From the NCBI GenBank assembly GCA_964036295.1, contig OZ038463.1, forward strand, positions 248,001 through 312,000: a stretch of 64,000 bases of DNA. Reading direction: 5' to 3'. The translations under genes were made by a program, and so were the position numbers. Of the stretch, positions 23,688 through 38,600 are shown piece by piece (position 1 is the first letter of the stretch; each line of letters opens with the position of its first letter). Source of the stretch: Plumapathes pennacea. Lineage: Eukaryota > Cnidaria > Anthozoa > Antipatharia > Myriopathidae. The notes below the pieces were generated by a model. The model saw only the letters and a list, made by a program, of their open reading frames with translations, did not search any database and was not told the origin of the DNA.

Positions 23688-26600
23688 TACAATTTGGTGC
23701 ATGAAACCCCCAATTAATGGAATATTCATTTATAGGAAACATTATAATTCGCTTGCAATTTCAGCTTAGCCAATCATCGGTAAACAAGAGTGAAGTTTCA
23801 ATTCACCAATCAAGACTATGACAATAATCGTCATCAAACGACAATTTTTAGTTTTTAGTGCTTTAAATTTGTGAAATATTCAAATTTTTACTGAAGCTAT
23901 CTGGGCATCCATGTTATTATTTCCACAGTTTATAATCTTTATGATTAATTCGTAAGAAGTAAACCGCGGTCGTGCAATGTGTTACCTCTCATTAGAAACC
24001 AATAGAAAAGTGCTAACCCTTTAATGATTCATTTGTTTAAGTCTGAGAACTCGTGGTGTGGCAATGGAATCCGTGAAGGAAACGAAGAATGTGACTGTGG
24101 AACACCTGAGGTAGGCTTGTCAGTGATGGTTTACTCTCTTTTCTTTTATCGCTTGATTCTATTTAATGTTTGTCTAGGACTTCTATCGTTTATTTTCTGT
24201 TTTTGTTTTTGTTTTTTTTTTTTGGTGGTATTTCTGGATTTACAATAAATCGCTTTAAGCAATATAGCGCTACAAAATCGTTGATGTTTGAAAAAAGATA
24301 AAGAAAGAGCGATGTATAAGAAGTTTGCATTTGTAATTTGTTTCCAGATGTGTGAGAAGAAAGACAAGTGTTGTGAACCTTATAATTGTACTCTTAAACC
24401 AATGACACAGTGTAGCGATCTTCACCATACTTGCTGTAAAGACTGCTTGGTAAGCAATGCCATCCTGACATTTGCATCATTTAACCGACATGCTGCTCTT
24501 GTACGATTAAATCACTGGGAGCCCTAGATATTAAACAACTGAAAGTATGGATATTTACCAACAACAAAGGTGAATTATAAACACAAAATCTCGAGTCGAT
24601 AATCGCTGATGTGACCATTGCCAAAAATGTAAGCAAAATCATTTGCATTGCCTACACTGACATGTTTGAGAAAATATAATAACGTACATTCCATGCACTA
24701 TAAATCACAAACGAATTGATTTGGAATTTAGAATTGATTTGATTCCAATGTAATTTTGAATTTTTTTGTTCGATTTTAGCCTCTCTGCCGTTATATTTTT
24801 CTTTTTGACTCTTCCTTTTTGAAGACGAACGTAAGAAGTCTTTTCACTTGGACTGCTCCGGTTAAACTGCACCCGTTATAGGTCTTGATCACTTCCTTTA
24901 AAGCCTGGTTTCCATATAATCGTCTCTGCATTTCCGGTCGTCTCCGACGCAAGGATAGAACATGGTTCTATCGGGACGATCAAGTCGCTTCTGACATAAG
25001 GATCGTTTGAAACAATCGCAAGAGTGTTTCTATATAATCTTCCCAATCGCTTGACAAAAAATTCTGCGACAGAGACGATCCTTACGTCAGAGACGATTAT
25101 ATGGAAACCAGGCTTAAGACAAGATTTGTCTTTCCCATGAGACTTTCTTTGGCGTTTGTTGTTGTCAAGCTTATTTGTTTTAAAGTTTCATCCATTTTCA
25201 ATGCTAACTAACCAACCCACCCGACCCCTCCCACCCCTAATTATAAGGTGGTAGAGCTTCAACATTTTCTTTGTTTACATGATGCGCCTTTCAGATAAAG
25301 CTACAATCAAATGCAAAAGTAGTTGAGACACTGTGCATATTTTGAGCAATTTATCGGCTTTTAAGTTTTGTTCATTTCTGCCCCCCTCCCCCCGTCTCAA
25401 TGTTGTTCGGGCCTGAAATCTCGTTGTGCGATATTGGATACTCAACATTGAAACGGGGGAGGGGGGGGGGGAAGATGCTATCACATGAAATCCAGATGAG
25501 AGTGAGGGAATAGAAGAGAAGAATGGGTCTTTTTCTGCGAGTGTCTCAACCATTTTGCATTTGATTGTAGTATTAGTATATGTAGTAGGACTACATGCTG
25601 TCCAATTTGGAAATAATTGGATGAGAAAAATTCCGAGGACTGCCAAAATTGGACGAGATCGCAGGCCGAGTCCAATTTGGCAGTCAGAGGAATTTTTTGA
25701 ATTCAATTATTTCCAAATTGGATAAGTATGTAGTCCTGTTATGTGTTAATTATATTGCACACGAGGAAATAAATAATAATTTGCTCAACAGAATTGCTCT
25801 CTACATCCTGGCTTTTGGCACACTCGACAGAATTGCTCTACTGCACGTCCTTTCTCTTGACCTCATCATAGAATTTAGTCAGTACGGTGTCCACTACTTC
25901 AACAGGAATATATGTCAAACAAGTCTCGTTCTTCCCCGCGCGCAAGTTTGCACTCGTTGAAAACATTTAGCCATGTTGACGTGCTTTTCTTGGCGTTTTT
26001 GATTTGATTTTCTTCAGTCATCTTCTTCAAATCCCCTTCCGACATATTTGGAAACCTGCTAGTTTTCAACTTCCCACTAAAATAATTGTAAAACATCCCA
26101 AAGAAACTTCAAGCTCTGACATCTTTGTAAAATACTCATTTCGGTTTTGCTGCGTGTACACGTCAACATTGAACACAGGCGTGCGCTGATTGGCTCAATT
26201 TTTATTTTCATTGTTTTCTAAGCATCTTCATTGGCTGAGTCCAACTGTCCAAATTATTCTCAAATGGATACGCGAGTTTTTCTGGAGAAAAATCCTATGT
26301 AAAACTATCCAAATTAATCCTTAATTGGACAGTTTGGAAAATTGAGAAATAATGCAGTGGCTGCTTCTTTGGGATTTCGAGTTTACAATAGAATTATATT
26401 TATTATTTACCGAAAATACGATATTCGCAGATGTTGTACCCTCGCCTTTCAGGTCAGAAACAATGTTTTTTAACCTGATCGACTTTCATACGCTTTTTTC
26501 TACCGTGAGTTGTTTCAATCTCTGCCATGTATTTTATAAAAATCTTTTTAATTTATCTTTACAGTACAAAAAGCAAGGAAGTTTGTGTCGCGGTGTGATG

Positions 26601-29600
26601 ACAGATTGCGATGTTCCGGATTATTGCACAGGAAATTCTCGAGATGTGAGTATAAAGGCTAAATAGGCAGACTTTTATCCATTCACGAAAAACGTTTCCC
26701 ACCAGTTTTTATGTCAAGCTCGACTTTCTTGAAACTGTCTAGAGATGGATTTTCCCGTAAGAAGGAGTCAGAGGTATTCTTGCTCCTTCTTGTTTTGCTA
26801 ATTGTCCGCTTTATTCTTTTATAACAGTTAAATGAAGCTATTTTATAAAATGAGTATATATGATATTACGCGCGTTCTGATTGGCAAAATAGCCGTGTAA
26901 TATGAGAGTTTATTATATAGACACGAGTGTTTTATTGAAAAATATACCGTGCGTAAAATCCATACGAAACTACATCCGGGACCCGAGTGGCATATTTTCC
27001 ATATCCTCACTAGTGAGGATATCGTTGGCATCATTTCCAGCTTTTGCACGGTTGTTCGTGCAATTTCTCGTAAAACACTCTTGTCTAATATAATAAAAAG
27101 AAAACTAAACGGCGGCTTGAAGATATGGATTTTATTTTCTCGTGGTAAAAACAATATTTTACAACATTTTATCACTCGAAAATAAAATCTCTCTCTCTCA
27201 TACATATCACTCTTTTTTTCCCACTAGTGTCCAGAAGATTTGTATATTCAAGATGGTTATCCTTGCAACAATACCATGGCGGTAAGTATATTTTTTCGTA
27301 TAGTATTCTCTTTATATATCAATCATAACTTACCACAACTCACTAGTTTCTCGCTCTCTGATTGGTCAAATAACCGTGGTAAATAAGAGTCCAGACAACG
27401 ATGCTGACGCAAGCAGACCACGGCAAACCAGTGGCAATTTGATATAGATAATGAAAATTTGCAGGAATACGAAGAATGAAGAAAGTTCACAAAGCATTAC
27501 CCTAGTAATATTCTGATCAACGCAACTTCTACATAGTAAAACTGAAATCACTCTAATATTTTAGGAAACAATTAGGATAACTCTGTTCCTCTCAACTCTA
27601 GTTAATTCAAGCCAACAACGACACATCTACCGTTGTCACCAGCAAACTTCATCCCCCTTTCGAGGCTCGATATGTGCGAATCAACCCCCAGTATTATCAC
27701 GAACATATGTGCGCAAGGACAGAGCTGTATGGCTGTAGTCCTAATCAAGGTACGATAGTAAAAACGCATTCCGCGCTATTTGATATTTTACCGTTAAACA
27801 AAGACAAAATATGGTTTGAGGTTGATTTATTTTGTATACTGTAACAACGTGTACATTTTGCTTTAATTTTCAAACCAAGCAAGTCCCTACTTTCCGAGTC
27901 GTCTCGTGTGGATTGGTGGACACTGCATCACACCAGAAGGTGGCTCATGCTCGGTGCGGGACGGAAGCAAGCTTATTTTCATTAAAAAAGGAGACTGTGA
28001 TGAAGACTACATGAAGTTCCGTTTCGACGAAAATAAAATTCTTCGACATCACTGTAGCGGAAAGATGGTGTGTCCTGAAAATGGCGCGACCAACAACGGA
28101 GCAAAGCTGATAGTAAGCAGCAGTTGTACAGAAGAAGACTCCAAGTTTGAAAAGACAGCGGGTATAGTTTTTTTTTTGTATTATTTTATTAGCTTTGCCA
28201 TGTTTGATACAAAGGAAATGTAGGAAGTAAAATCTAAATAATAACAAATAAAGACTATGACAGAGTTACCGCGGCAAAATAGTCAATTACTGTGGTCCGC
28301 GATCCTAAATAGTTAAAACGAGCGAAGCTGACATTAAGCAGCAGTTGTACAACAGAAAACTCCAAGTTCGAAAATACAGCGGGTATGGTACTTTTATTCA
28401 TTTTAAAGTTGTTCTTTCTTCGGCAACTTAAACGCGGCCTAATTAAGTTAAGCCTTTTATGTTTAAAGTTTAAGCCAACAATGGTCTGGTTTGTTGTTTA
28501 GAGAGCACGGAATCTTGCAAATTAGTCGGACTAACCCAATTTTCATTATAGAGTTTATTAGCTTTAGTTTTTTTAGTTTAGTTTTTTTTTCTAATGGTGT
28601 TGGTTTGTAATGGCTATCTCAACAGGAAAATCTTTGAAACATACCAAAACAGGAAAATGCGTCCATGTGGATAGCGACAGGGCGGTGATCTGGACCGGTT
28701 GTGATGAGTTTAGATTAATAATAGAATTTAAAGATCATGGTAAGTGTCTTAAGATTTGCGCTAAAAACTAAGAAAACGCAGCATCAAATTGTTTCTGAAT
28801 ACAAATTATACTTTAGCCCTCGGACGTACAAGCCGGGGTGGATGGTTGCTATATTGATATATTTTGAAGCTCTCTCACCTTTATTACGCAGCCTGGTATA
28901 AATTATTTAAGATACGGCTAATTTGGTGGCTTTTATGGTCCAATGAGGTTCTAATGGGGGTCGATGAGTTCACTAATATGGCATTAATTCCAAACGCTAT
29001 ATTTTTTCTCTAAACGTTAACAAACCAAATAAGAAGTAGTTATGACCTATAAATTTCACGATTTTTTAAAAATAGCTTGCAGCGTTTCAAAAATATATCA
29101 GGTCAGTTTGTGACCGATGTTTATCAAATATGTACTAATTGTAGCCGAAAAAGATACCGCACAGCTGCTGAAAAACCCAACAGCCACCCCCTTCTCCCAA
29201 TTTTTGTACGTTTCAGAGTCAACCTTTTACAGCCGGTAATTTTACGGTTTTTTCTGCAGGCGCCATGTTAATATAGCTCAAATTGATTGCTCATTGAGCA
29301 CATTAACATTGCGGCACAAAATAAACCACTTTCTCGGCCAATTTTTGGTTAAATACATTTTTGCTCCATTTCAGGCTGCGTGTTTCCGTTAGGACTTGAA
29401 AATGGCAAGATCCCCGACAACCAAATTACCATGACCTCTTGGCTCAAATCTGACCCCCAATATCGTGCCCGACTCCACGGCAAATACTGGTGTTCCCAAA
29501 AAAAAAAGAGTGACAAGAGTGAATACTTACAGATTGACATTGGAGAGGTACGAAATGTTACGGGAAAAGCAATATTTAACTTTTCTCGTCCAATATCTTC

Positions 29601-32600
29601 ATGAAAGTATAAGCCATAATTATTTTTCTGATGAGAAGATTTCAGCAGTCTTAGGACTGTAGTTTGCATTCACGTTAAGTTTTCGTTCCTACTAGGATTT
29701 CTTGCAAAATGCCAAAAGCATTGTTTAATAGCTGCAGTTGTAAAACGTATGTTATAAAAATTGCGTTTATATGTTTGTTATATCATGATAAAGGGACCTA
29801 TTATTTTAATGATGAACTAAAAATATTTCAAGATGAAAAATTTAACATAACATGTTTGAACCTGCTCACAGTTCATGGCCTTCGCTAACCACAGGAGCCT
29901 CGTGGTCACTAATTAAAAATCAATACTGCAACTGCTAATAAGATGTGAAAACTAACGACCAATAGACTTCACTTCAGAACAACAGAAAAGAAGCCAAACC
30001 TTTCAACGGAAAAATACTCAATCCTGATGTTGATAAAGCAATTTTACACTGAGATACTGAATGCTGCTAGAAGTGGTTTGTACAGCCAGGCACTGCATAT
30101 ATTTGCTTCAATCACTAAATTCTATTATAGTTTTTGAATCGATAAATATAGTAAACATGTATAGTGCATAACTTCTGAGAAACGTTTTGATAATATATCA
30201 CATGCGAAGCACTAATGCATTTGAGATTAAAACATTAAAAACCCTAAACATGGCACCCTAGATCAAGAGAATCACACAAGTTGCCATGCAAGGAGCAGGG
30301 AGCAGGAAAGCCTGGGTGACTGCGTACCACTTATACTACAGTCAAGATGGTGAGATATGGACTGCTTATTCCGAGAGCGGGGACAGTGTTCACTCAAATG
30401 TAAGTACAGATTGGCGACGTATCCTGGTATAATGCAAACTTATAGGGACCACACAAGTCTTTAGCAAACCTGTGTAATTAGTTCAAGCCTGAAGTTTAAA
30501 TTTTTTTTCTTTGTATCCAAAATCGAATAGCCTAAGAAAACTTGGTAATAAGGCACACAATCATTATAGTTCTCGCTTATGTATTTTTTCCTTATATATT
30601 TTACTCTCATCCAAGCAATACCTACCAACTCTCCTCCATCAATATGAATACTTACTTTAAAAGATGCAGTACTTACTAATTTGTTTCCTCAATAATCTCT
30701 TTCCCAGGCCAACTGTTATCGTGGGAAATGTAGCGAAACACGTGACACGCAATGTCGAGACCTTTGGGGAACGAGTGAGTAAAACAGCAGTGGGTGAGGA
30801 AGAAAGGGAAGGTAGACAAGGTGTACAGAATAACTAACGGCAAAGAAGTAATCGAAAATGGTTCGTTTAAAAAAATTATAATTGCCAAAAGAGGGTGCGA
30901 TATTTGGTGTATCAGTTTTATGGTCGGAAATCTTGGACTGAATAGGTTGCGAGATTTTAAGTATATAGTACACTAAAACCGCAGGAAAATATTTCAGTAT
31001 TTTATCACAGAATCTTGAATTTACTTCACATGTAACTGTACTGTATTTATTTAGTTACTTCGCCTGATTAAGTGAAATAAGCGGGCTAAAACGCGGAGAC
31101 ACCTCGACAGTTATATTAGTGTGGATCCGGTAAACATAAAAAAATACTAAATACTCAAAACTAGATGTTACTTTAAATGCTAAAAGCTCTAAGACTAACA
31201 ACATAATACGATGCTAAATGCTACTATTTCTAAATTGCTAATTGTTGTAAGAGCTAGAAACAACACGTGATAGATAGGAGCGACTTGTTTGATAGGAGCA
31301 AACTGTTTGAGAGTCAACTGTTTGTGTCTGAGGTTACGCGGGAGGGAATTCTAGTGGCTCCAGTGACAAAGTAGCGTTGAAAGGTGACAAAAGTAGCAGA
31401 TTTGTCGGCGTTCCATTGTAGCATTTTTAATCAGTATATTTTTATTCTGTTTCCTGACCAGAGTTTGGGTATTGGTCGAGGGTCTAGGGTCAAGGGTCAA
31501 GGGTCGAGGGTCGACAAAAAATATAAAAAAATAAAATAAAATAAAATACCGGGTTGACAAACAGACAGACCTATTCATTCCTTTTATTTGTGGCTAAATT
31601 CTCATTATCACAGTTTGAACGCGCTAATCTTACCTTGTAATGAAACCCCATCGCTTTGCGCAATAACTAAAATCATGACATGATTGAGTCTGATGTGAGT
31701 TACAGAGATTCGTAAAAATGGCCCCAAATCTGTTGCCAACCTTTCCGTATTTAATTATCGTACATTACCGGTATTTCTGGAGTGTTGTAACGCACTAATT
31801 GTTTTAGTCAAAGAACAGTTAAGCACCGATAGAAACAGCGGTTTCTATGCCCAGATGGATCCTACCTAAAAGTGAACCCTCGTCGATGGCATTGCAGCAA
31901 CACTCTGTTTAGTTGGTCTAGTCAAGCTGTCGCACTTCACTGGCATTCGGAGCTGTCCCCTCACCCTTATGAGATTGTGCTTTTGCCATCCAACGTGAAA
32001 AAGAGGTTATTACACGGGAAGGAGTGCAATACGGTGGAATATTTTTAAGAGTCGGTTTTATTTCATCGAGCCTGATTCAGGCGAGAAAAAATAAAACTGA
32101 CGAGTAAAAATACAGCCGTATTGCACGAATTTTCGTGTAAGAAATTGTTTATTATACGACAAACGAAGCAGGGCAAACGTTCTCGCCGCGCGCAAAATGG
32201 AGCAATTTAATTACACGTTCGTAAACTTTGCTTGCGAAAATTGATCACGTAAGCTAATAAACCAGTTGATCTGGTTCCTAACGAGTGCAGTACACTCCCA
32301 TCTTTGCACTCGTTTTGGCCCGTATTTGCACTCGAAAATGTGAAGTCGTGTAATAAATACGTCTTATTCGATGGTTTCCGAATTAAATTTTATGCAATAT
32401 TCGGACAACTTTTCTTCACGCTGCTTCACTAATTGCACATGATTTGCACATGGTTTCACTATTTGCTCTAATAGCCCACTGCAGTTTCTGTAACACATGA
32501 ATCTTTGAAGTAGGGGACGACACGCAGTCTTTTTATTTCAGGATTCGTCATTTCCATGTCTTTGTACTTATTTATAAAATGGTTTTTTAACCAATCAGAG

Positions 32601-35600
32601 CGCGCGTAGTATCATAGTTATTTTATAAATATATATATATTACACGACTTCACATTTTCGAGTGCAAATACGGGCCAAAAAGAGTGCAAAGATGGGAGCG
32701 TATTGCACTCGTCAGGAACCAGATCAACTGGTTTATTAGCTTACGTGATCAATTTTCGCAAGCAAAGCTTACGAACGCGTCATTTTTTTGTTCCATTTTG
32801 CGCGTGGCGAGAACGTTTGCCCTGCTTCGTTTGTCGTATAATAAACAATTTATTACACGAAAAGTCGTGCAATACGGCTGTATTTTTACTCGTCAGTTTT
32901 ATTTTTTCTCGCCTGAAGCAGGCTCGAAAAAATAAAACCGACTCGTAAAAATACTCCGCCGTATTGCACTCCTTCCCGTGTAATAACCTCTTTTTATTAA
33001 TAGGTCTGTCTGTCTGTCTGTCAAGCGGTTATTTTTTTTATTTCTTATATTTTTTGTCGACCCTCGACTATTAGCCCTTGATCCTCGACCCTCGACTAGT
33101 ACCCAAACTCTCCTGACCATCTCAAAGTTTACAAAAATGACCATGAACATTCAGAAAAGTGCCTATTAAGAGCTTTATCATTTGACATCCAAAGCTCAAT
33201 ACTGCTTAAAAAACTTAGTTTTGCAATGTCGCATATTATCAATAACTTATTTTTGTATGGTATAGCTGCTCACGACGGCGCGAATGATTGCTACAATACA
33301 CTAAACACCAATGGTAATAGACATGGAACCTGCGATCCAGTCACTCCAGGGACACAGTGTGCTACAAAGTAAGTATAATCTGTTTGGAATACTGCAGTTT
33401 TATTCTCTCATAGCATTTATTATTTTCATTTTAAGCATTTCTCGCGTATATTGAGATTTTGCGAGAGCTGTCCTTTCTATTGCAATTGTTCCAAACACTC
33501 GTGCATGCACGTATAATAATTTTGTCGTCAATAAATGTTTGATTGATCCGATTTAGCATTCTTATTTTTCAATTTATTAATATCAATTGTAACTTACAAA
33601 AATATTTTCTATTTATTTTAGGGACGCGTTTTGTGGACAGCTGCAATGTATGGACGCTAAAGCCAAGCCAGCCTTTATTGATTTTGGCAGGAGTTACAGT
33701 AAGATTACTGTAGGCGGGAAACAATGCAGGTATCCTGTCGAAATTTTTATTTTTGGTTAATACAATTCAAACACGACTGGGACTGGCATAGTGTTAAAAT
33801 ATGTTGTACATATCTGTCTTAAAAATACAATATAATTTATGTTCTTTGAGTCCAATGTGATTAGCATGTGACAGTTTGCTCGTATGATTTGATGCCAGTG
33901 CCGCAATCTTGAAAGACACTGATGCTGTTGGTCAGGGGATGGTACGAGAAGGAACAAAGTGTGGAGACGGAAAGGTAATTTTCCTCCTGACCCCTTCGAG
34001 TACCACTGGTCACTTAGATTTCTTTATTGGCTCTCCATGGTGTGTAGAATTTGTATTTCAAGAATTAGATCGTCAAGACTCACCAGTGATTTGTTCTTTT
34101 CATGAGATTAATGTTTGTACCCGGCATAGGGCATTTTTCTTGTAGTTTTGTTGTTGTGGTAATTTTTAATGGCTTGAAAAATTGCAATTGAGCACACTGT
34201 TGTTTGTGTGGGTGGAGAGGTTTACGAATGACTGCAGTCTAAAGTAACTACAGCTAGCGCCAATCACAGAGACTGTAAGTCAGAGACTGTAAAGAGGTTA
34301 TTACACGGGAAGGAGTGCAATACGGCGGAGTATTTTTAAGAGGCGGTTTTATTTTTTCGAGCCTGCCTTCAGGCGAGAAAAAATAAAACTGACGAATAAA
34401 AATACAGCCGTATTGCACGACTTTTCGTGTAATAAATTGTTTATTTTACAATAACACGTCAGTTTCTCGCTTTGTGATTGGCTAATTTTCATTATCAATA
34501 AGAGGACAGACACATAAAATCGAGTGCTGACGACGGTGATTTGGACGGAGAAGGTGAATTCAGCTTCAATTTTACCTCAGTTCTTGCAAAAGCGACATTC
34601 GGCATTTGAAGTAGAGAACCAGAAGTGTTCAGAGGCGAATTTCCTTGAGCTTTGTCTTGAAATTGTCGAGAAAACCGCAGCAGAAAAGCGTCTAGTTTCA
34701 TTTCTTTCCAACTTCTTTGACAAAATTTTATTTTTGCACGCGCGAAATGCTCACGTCAAACTGTCACTTTTTGGCCAATGAAATGTCTTGAATTTTAACC
34801 TGGACCAATTAGAAGGCGGGAAAAGTTGTTGACAATTTGTTAATTACACGACAAACGAAGCAGGGCAAACATTCTCGCCGCGCGCAAAATGGAACAAAAA
34901 ATGACGCGTTCGTAAACTTTGCTTGCGAAAGCTGATCACGTAAGCTAATGAACCAGTTGATCTGGTTCCTGACGAGTGCAATACGCTCCCATCTTTGCAC
35001 TCGTTTTGGCCCGTATTTGCACTCGAAAATGTGAAGTCGTGTAATAAAAGAGAATATTTTAACTAGACAGAAGCAAAAGTAATTTGCGACTGGTGAAGAA
35101 AGAGACCAATCAGTAGTGCGAGACAGCGCCATGACCACGTGTGCTTGCTTAGTACGTTAAACAGCGGCAAAACCAAAGCCTTCACACGATTGCTTTCCAC
35201 AGTGCTTTTTAAACTAATCCGGGCGCGGCTTGTATCTTAGCTACGTGCGAACCACGTGTTCACATTCAGTGATCGTTGATTGTGCTGTTGTATTCAAACT
35301 TCGCAGACCACAAAAATAGGACAAGAAAGACCACAAATGTGTGAATACTAACCTTGTAGTCATGTCAAACGCAGATGTGCAAGAACTACAAGTGCGAGAC
35401 ATTCTTGGACCTCAACATCAGGTCATGTCCTAAAGTGAACGGCAAGGAATGTGCAGGACGAGGGGTAAGCAACCGGAATCTGCTTTAGTCAAATATTCAC
35501 CTTTTGACGAACTATCAGTCCACTCTGTCTGAGTGGACATCGAAGTGGACATCGAACAAACATGTTTATCTGAAAAACAAAATCGAGTCTTTCATGGAGT

Positions 35601-38600
35601 AATACAAGCGTCTTCTGTTCTTCAGGTTTGCAGAAACGACGGGAAGTGCCACTGCTACAATGGGTATGACCCTGATACGGCATGTGCTTCGGGTAAGATA
35701 TTAGTACAACACATTTTTAAAATGTTTCTATTTGACAAAAAGTGCAATGAACTAACAAAAAATAATGTAAATTTTTATGTATCTCTGCTCCATGAACCGA
35801 TGGCAAATAACACGTATAACCAGATTATTGATAAGACAAACTTTTCTGCGGCTTTAAAACGACAAAAGTTATAATAAAAACCTTTTTCATATTTGATCTA
35901 ACGGAAACGGTGTACATTGGTCTTATTCTTAAAGCTCCTACGCCTCGTGATGGACAGTGGGGTACATGGTCAAAATGGTCGGTCTGCACCAAAGGCTGCA
36001 ATGGCGGGAAAAGGACGCGGCATCGCTTCTGTGACAACCCGTTCCCGCGCTATGGTGGAGCCGACTGCGCAGGTCGTAAAAAGGAGGAAGAAAGCTGCAA
36101 CACAGAGGCGTGTCCGGGTAAGAAAAGGACAAAAACGGTATTAATTTGTTGTTTCTAGTAGATTATATGTTTGATTCTAGAGCTGCAACACAGAGGCTTG
36201 TCCGGGTAAGAACAGGATAAAAACGTTCTCAATTTGTTTCTAGTAGATTATTTGTTTGATTCTTGAATAGTGCGACCGTACGTAGTAATATCTTTGTTTA
36301 ACTCATTTGGAAATAGTTTGCTTATTGACTGACTTAGCGAGTATCGATAATTCAAAAAGGAAGTTATTAGTCTGAATAAGTTACCGCAACTTATTGTACG
36401 GACCACGAAAACGAGATTAATAAAATATTTCTTTGGTTTTAGTCGGTATTTCATGTCGCCATACACGACAAATTGCGAAGAGCAAAAACATGGATCTACC
36501 AGACGGTGTTTACACAATAAATCCAACCGGAAACAACCCAATGCAGGCCTACTGTGATATGACACGTGACGGAGGAGGTTGGACGCTATTGGTCACAAGT
36601 CACACCAACACGTGGACGTCCAGTAACGTCCTTCTAAGAAACATGGAAACACCTCAACTGAAGAATGATTACTCCATATTGAGCCACGCCGACAGCATCA
36701 AGGACAATATAAATGTTGAGGGAGGTACATTTGAGTACAGACTAGAAGCAGATACACCAGGCGAGTAATGTATTATCTCAGACAGCAATCGGCGACTGTA
36801 AGATTTAACCGTCCAAAATATTAGCAAAATTATTTGCGAAACACCATTAATAATAATCAAATACTTGAAATGCAATACTCACAGGTTTTTCCTTCTCCAA
36901 ATGGTTTGAGTTACTTAGCTTTATTACTCCCGATGGATCTATTTACTTTTGATAAATATAAAATATATAAACATCGCGAGATCTAGTGATAGAGATCCGA
37001 ACATCGTGTTAATTTTCGCTTGCACTTTAGGTTTTGTACTTTAGAATTAGATGAACTTCGGTTGTTTATAATAAACAAATCAAATATCCTAAAATTTGAA
37101 AACCTTGTTTTAGTTCAAGATACAGGTTTTCCTTGTTTAAAGCGAACGCGAATTAAGCGCCCCGACATAATCTAGGATTAGCCTAATCAAGCGTTGGGTA
37201 CCCGAATATAACCAATATTTGTCTAATCAAACTTTGAGCACCTGGATATAACCAGGGTTAGCATGATCAAGCTTTGAGTACCCAGATATAACCAGGATCA
37301 GCCTAATCAAGTTTTGAGTAACCGGATACGGTTTTTATTACCTAGATTTTACATTTCATTGGCAGCTATATTTATGGAAACCATAAGAAACCGTGACCGT
37401 CTCTTTCATGTGACATAAAAAAAAGTATCTGAGTGCCTGCATGTTCAAATATATATTGTTGAATCATCGAGAATTAGAAGAAGAATCATCTCGGGGTTAC
37501 TACGATTAATCTTGCGGTTTTACCAAGTCTAAATAATTTTATCTTTTCTAAAAGGTCACTGGGGCGGTGTGTGGAGGGCTCCGAATAGATACTCGTTTGT
37601 GTCTAAGGACAACACCCAGACTGGTGTGACGCTGATAAAAAAGTTTGACGAATGGACCTATCACGACAGCGGCCTAGAAAACAGAATGCCGTGGGTCGCC
37701 AAGGCGAGGCTGACAACATCCTCAAACGCTTTAAGTAATTGGTGGGGAACTATAACTGGTACGTATTGTTTTTTTTTTTAAATACATCAGTCTTAAAGCA
37801 AAAGCGTAAAAAAGTGCCAGTACCACAAAAATAAGATATATTTTTGCGGCCAAAAATATTAATTCGCACACTTTAGCGTATCGGAGTCAAATACTCAAAA
37901 AGGGATCAAGTGCACTAGCTTGTACTGACAGAAAGAGATAAAGTCGTAGCCCCTTGGGCGAAAAAACCCGACAGAGGTCAGCTCTACTTACGGATGCCTC
38001 TACGAGACCCCGTCTAAATTCTCGCTCGGTTAAACAGATGTATTTACACATTCTCGTAAGCGGGCAATTTCAGTTACGGACGATTTCTCTGCTTTCCAAG
38101 AGTGTCCGCTTTCTGGAGCTTCAACCGTATGTTGCCAAGCATAGCTTGGTAATCACGACTGTATCCAGGGACATGCATTCTTTACTCGTCAACGACAATC
38201 TATTGTTAAGCTGTGCCGTACAATTCAATTTGCAGGAGACGACAAAAAATATCACCCGGCTCCATGGATGAGTGGGCATCTCACTCCCTCACAAGTAGAT
38301 CGTATTTGGTATTGGATGAGAGAAGGTTACTCCGGGTTTCGCTCTTGTATGCACGCTCAAACGAGAGGCTTGCCGTTGGCCACACCGCCAACAGGTACAC
38401 ACGCCAATATAATGATTGTTCTGTTTAGTTTTACGGTTGATTCGTTTGCAGAAAAAAACACAGCAAGCAATAGTTAGTTACCCTCAACTTAACCAATAAT
38501 CGCTTGATGTACATGTGTTTGGTTATTGGCTGTTTATACAGACGGAGTGTACACAATCAACCCAACCGGACAAATGGGGAAAGAAGTGAAGACCTATTGC

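Larger units (their letters stand above)
31450..33122. repeat. Large imperfect inverted repeat in intron 21
   Basis: Left elements (31450-31575 and 32007-32356) reappear inverted on the right (32638-32986 and 33000-33122). Matching pieces include GGTCGAGGGTCTAGGGTCAA opposite CCTCGACTAGTACCC, and the whole TTATTACACG element. The centre (32357-32637) is unrelated. Confidence 0.65.

Noticed and set aside
25275-25706. 143-codon minus-strand frame
   Set aside because: It runs through two palindromic elements, so its length reflects repeat composition.
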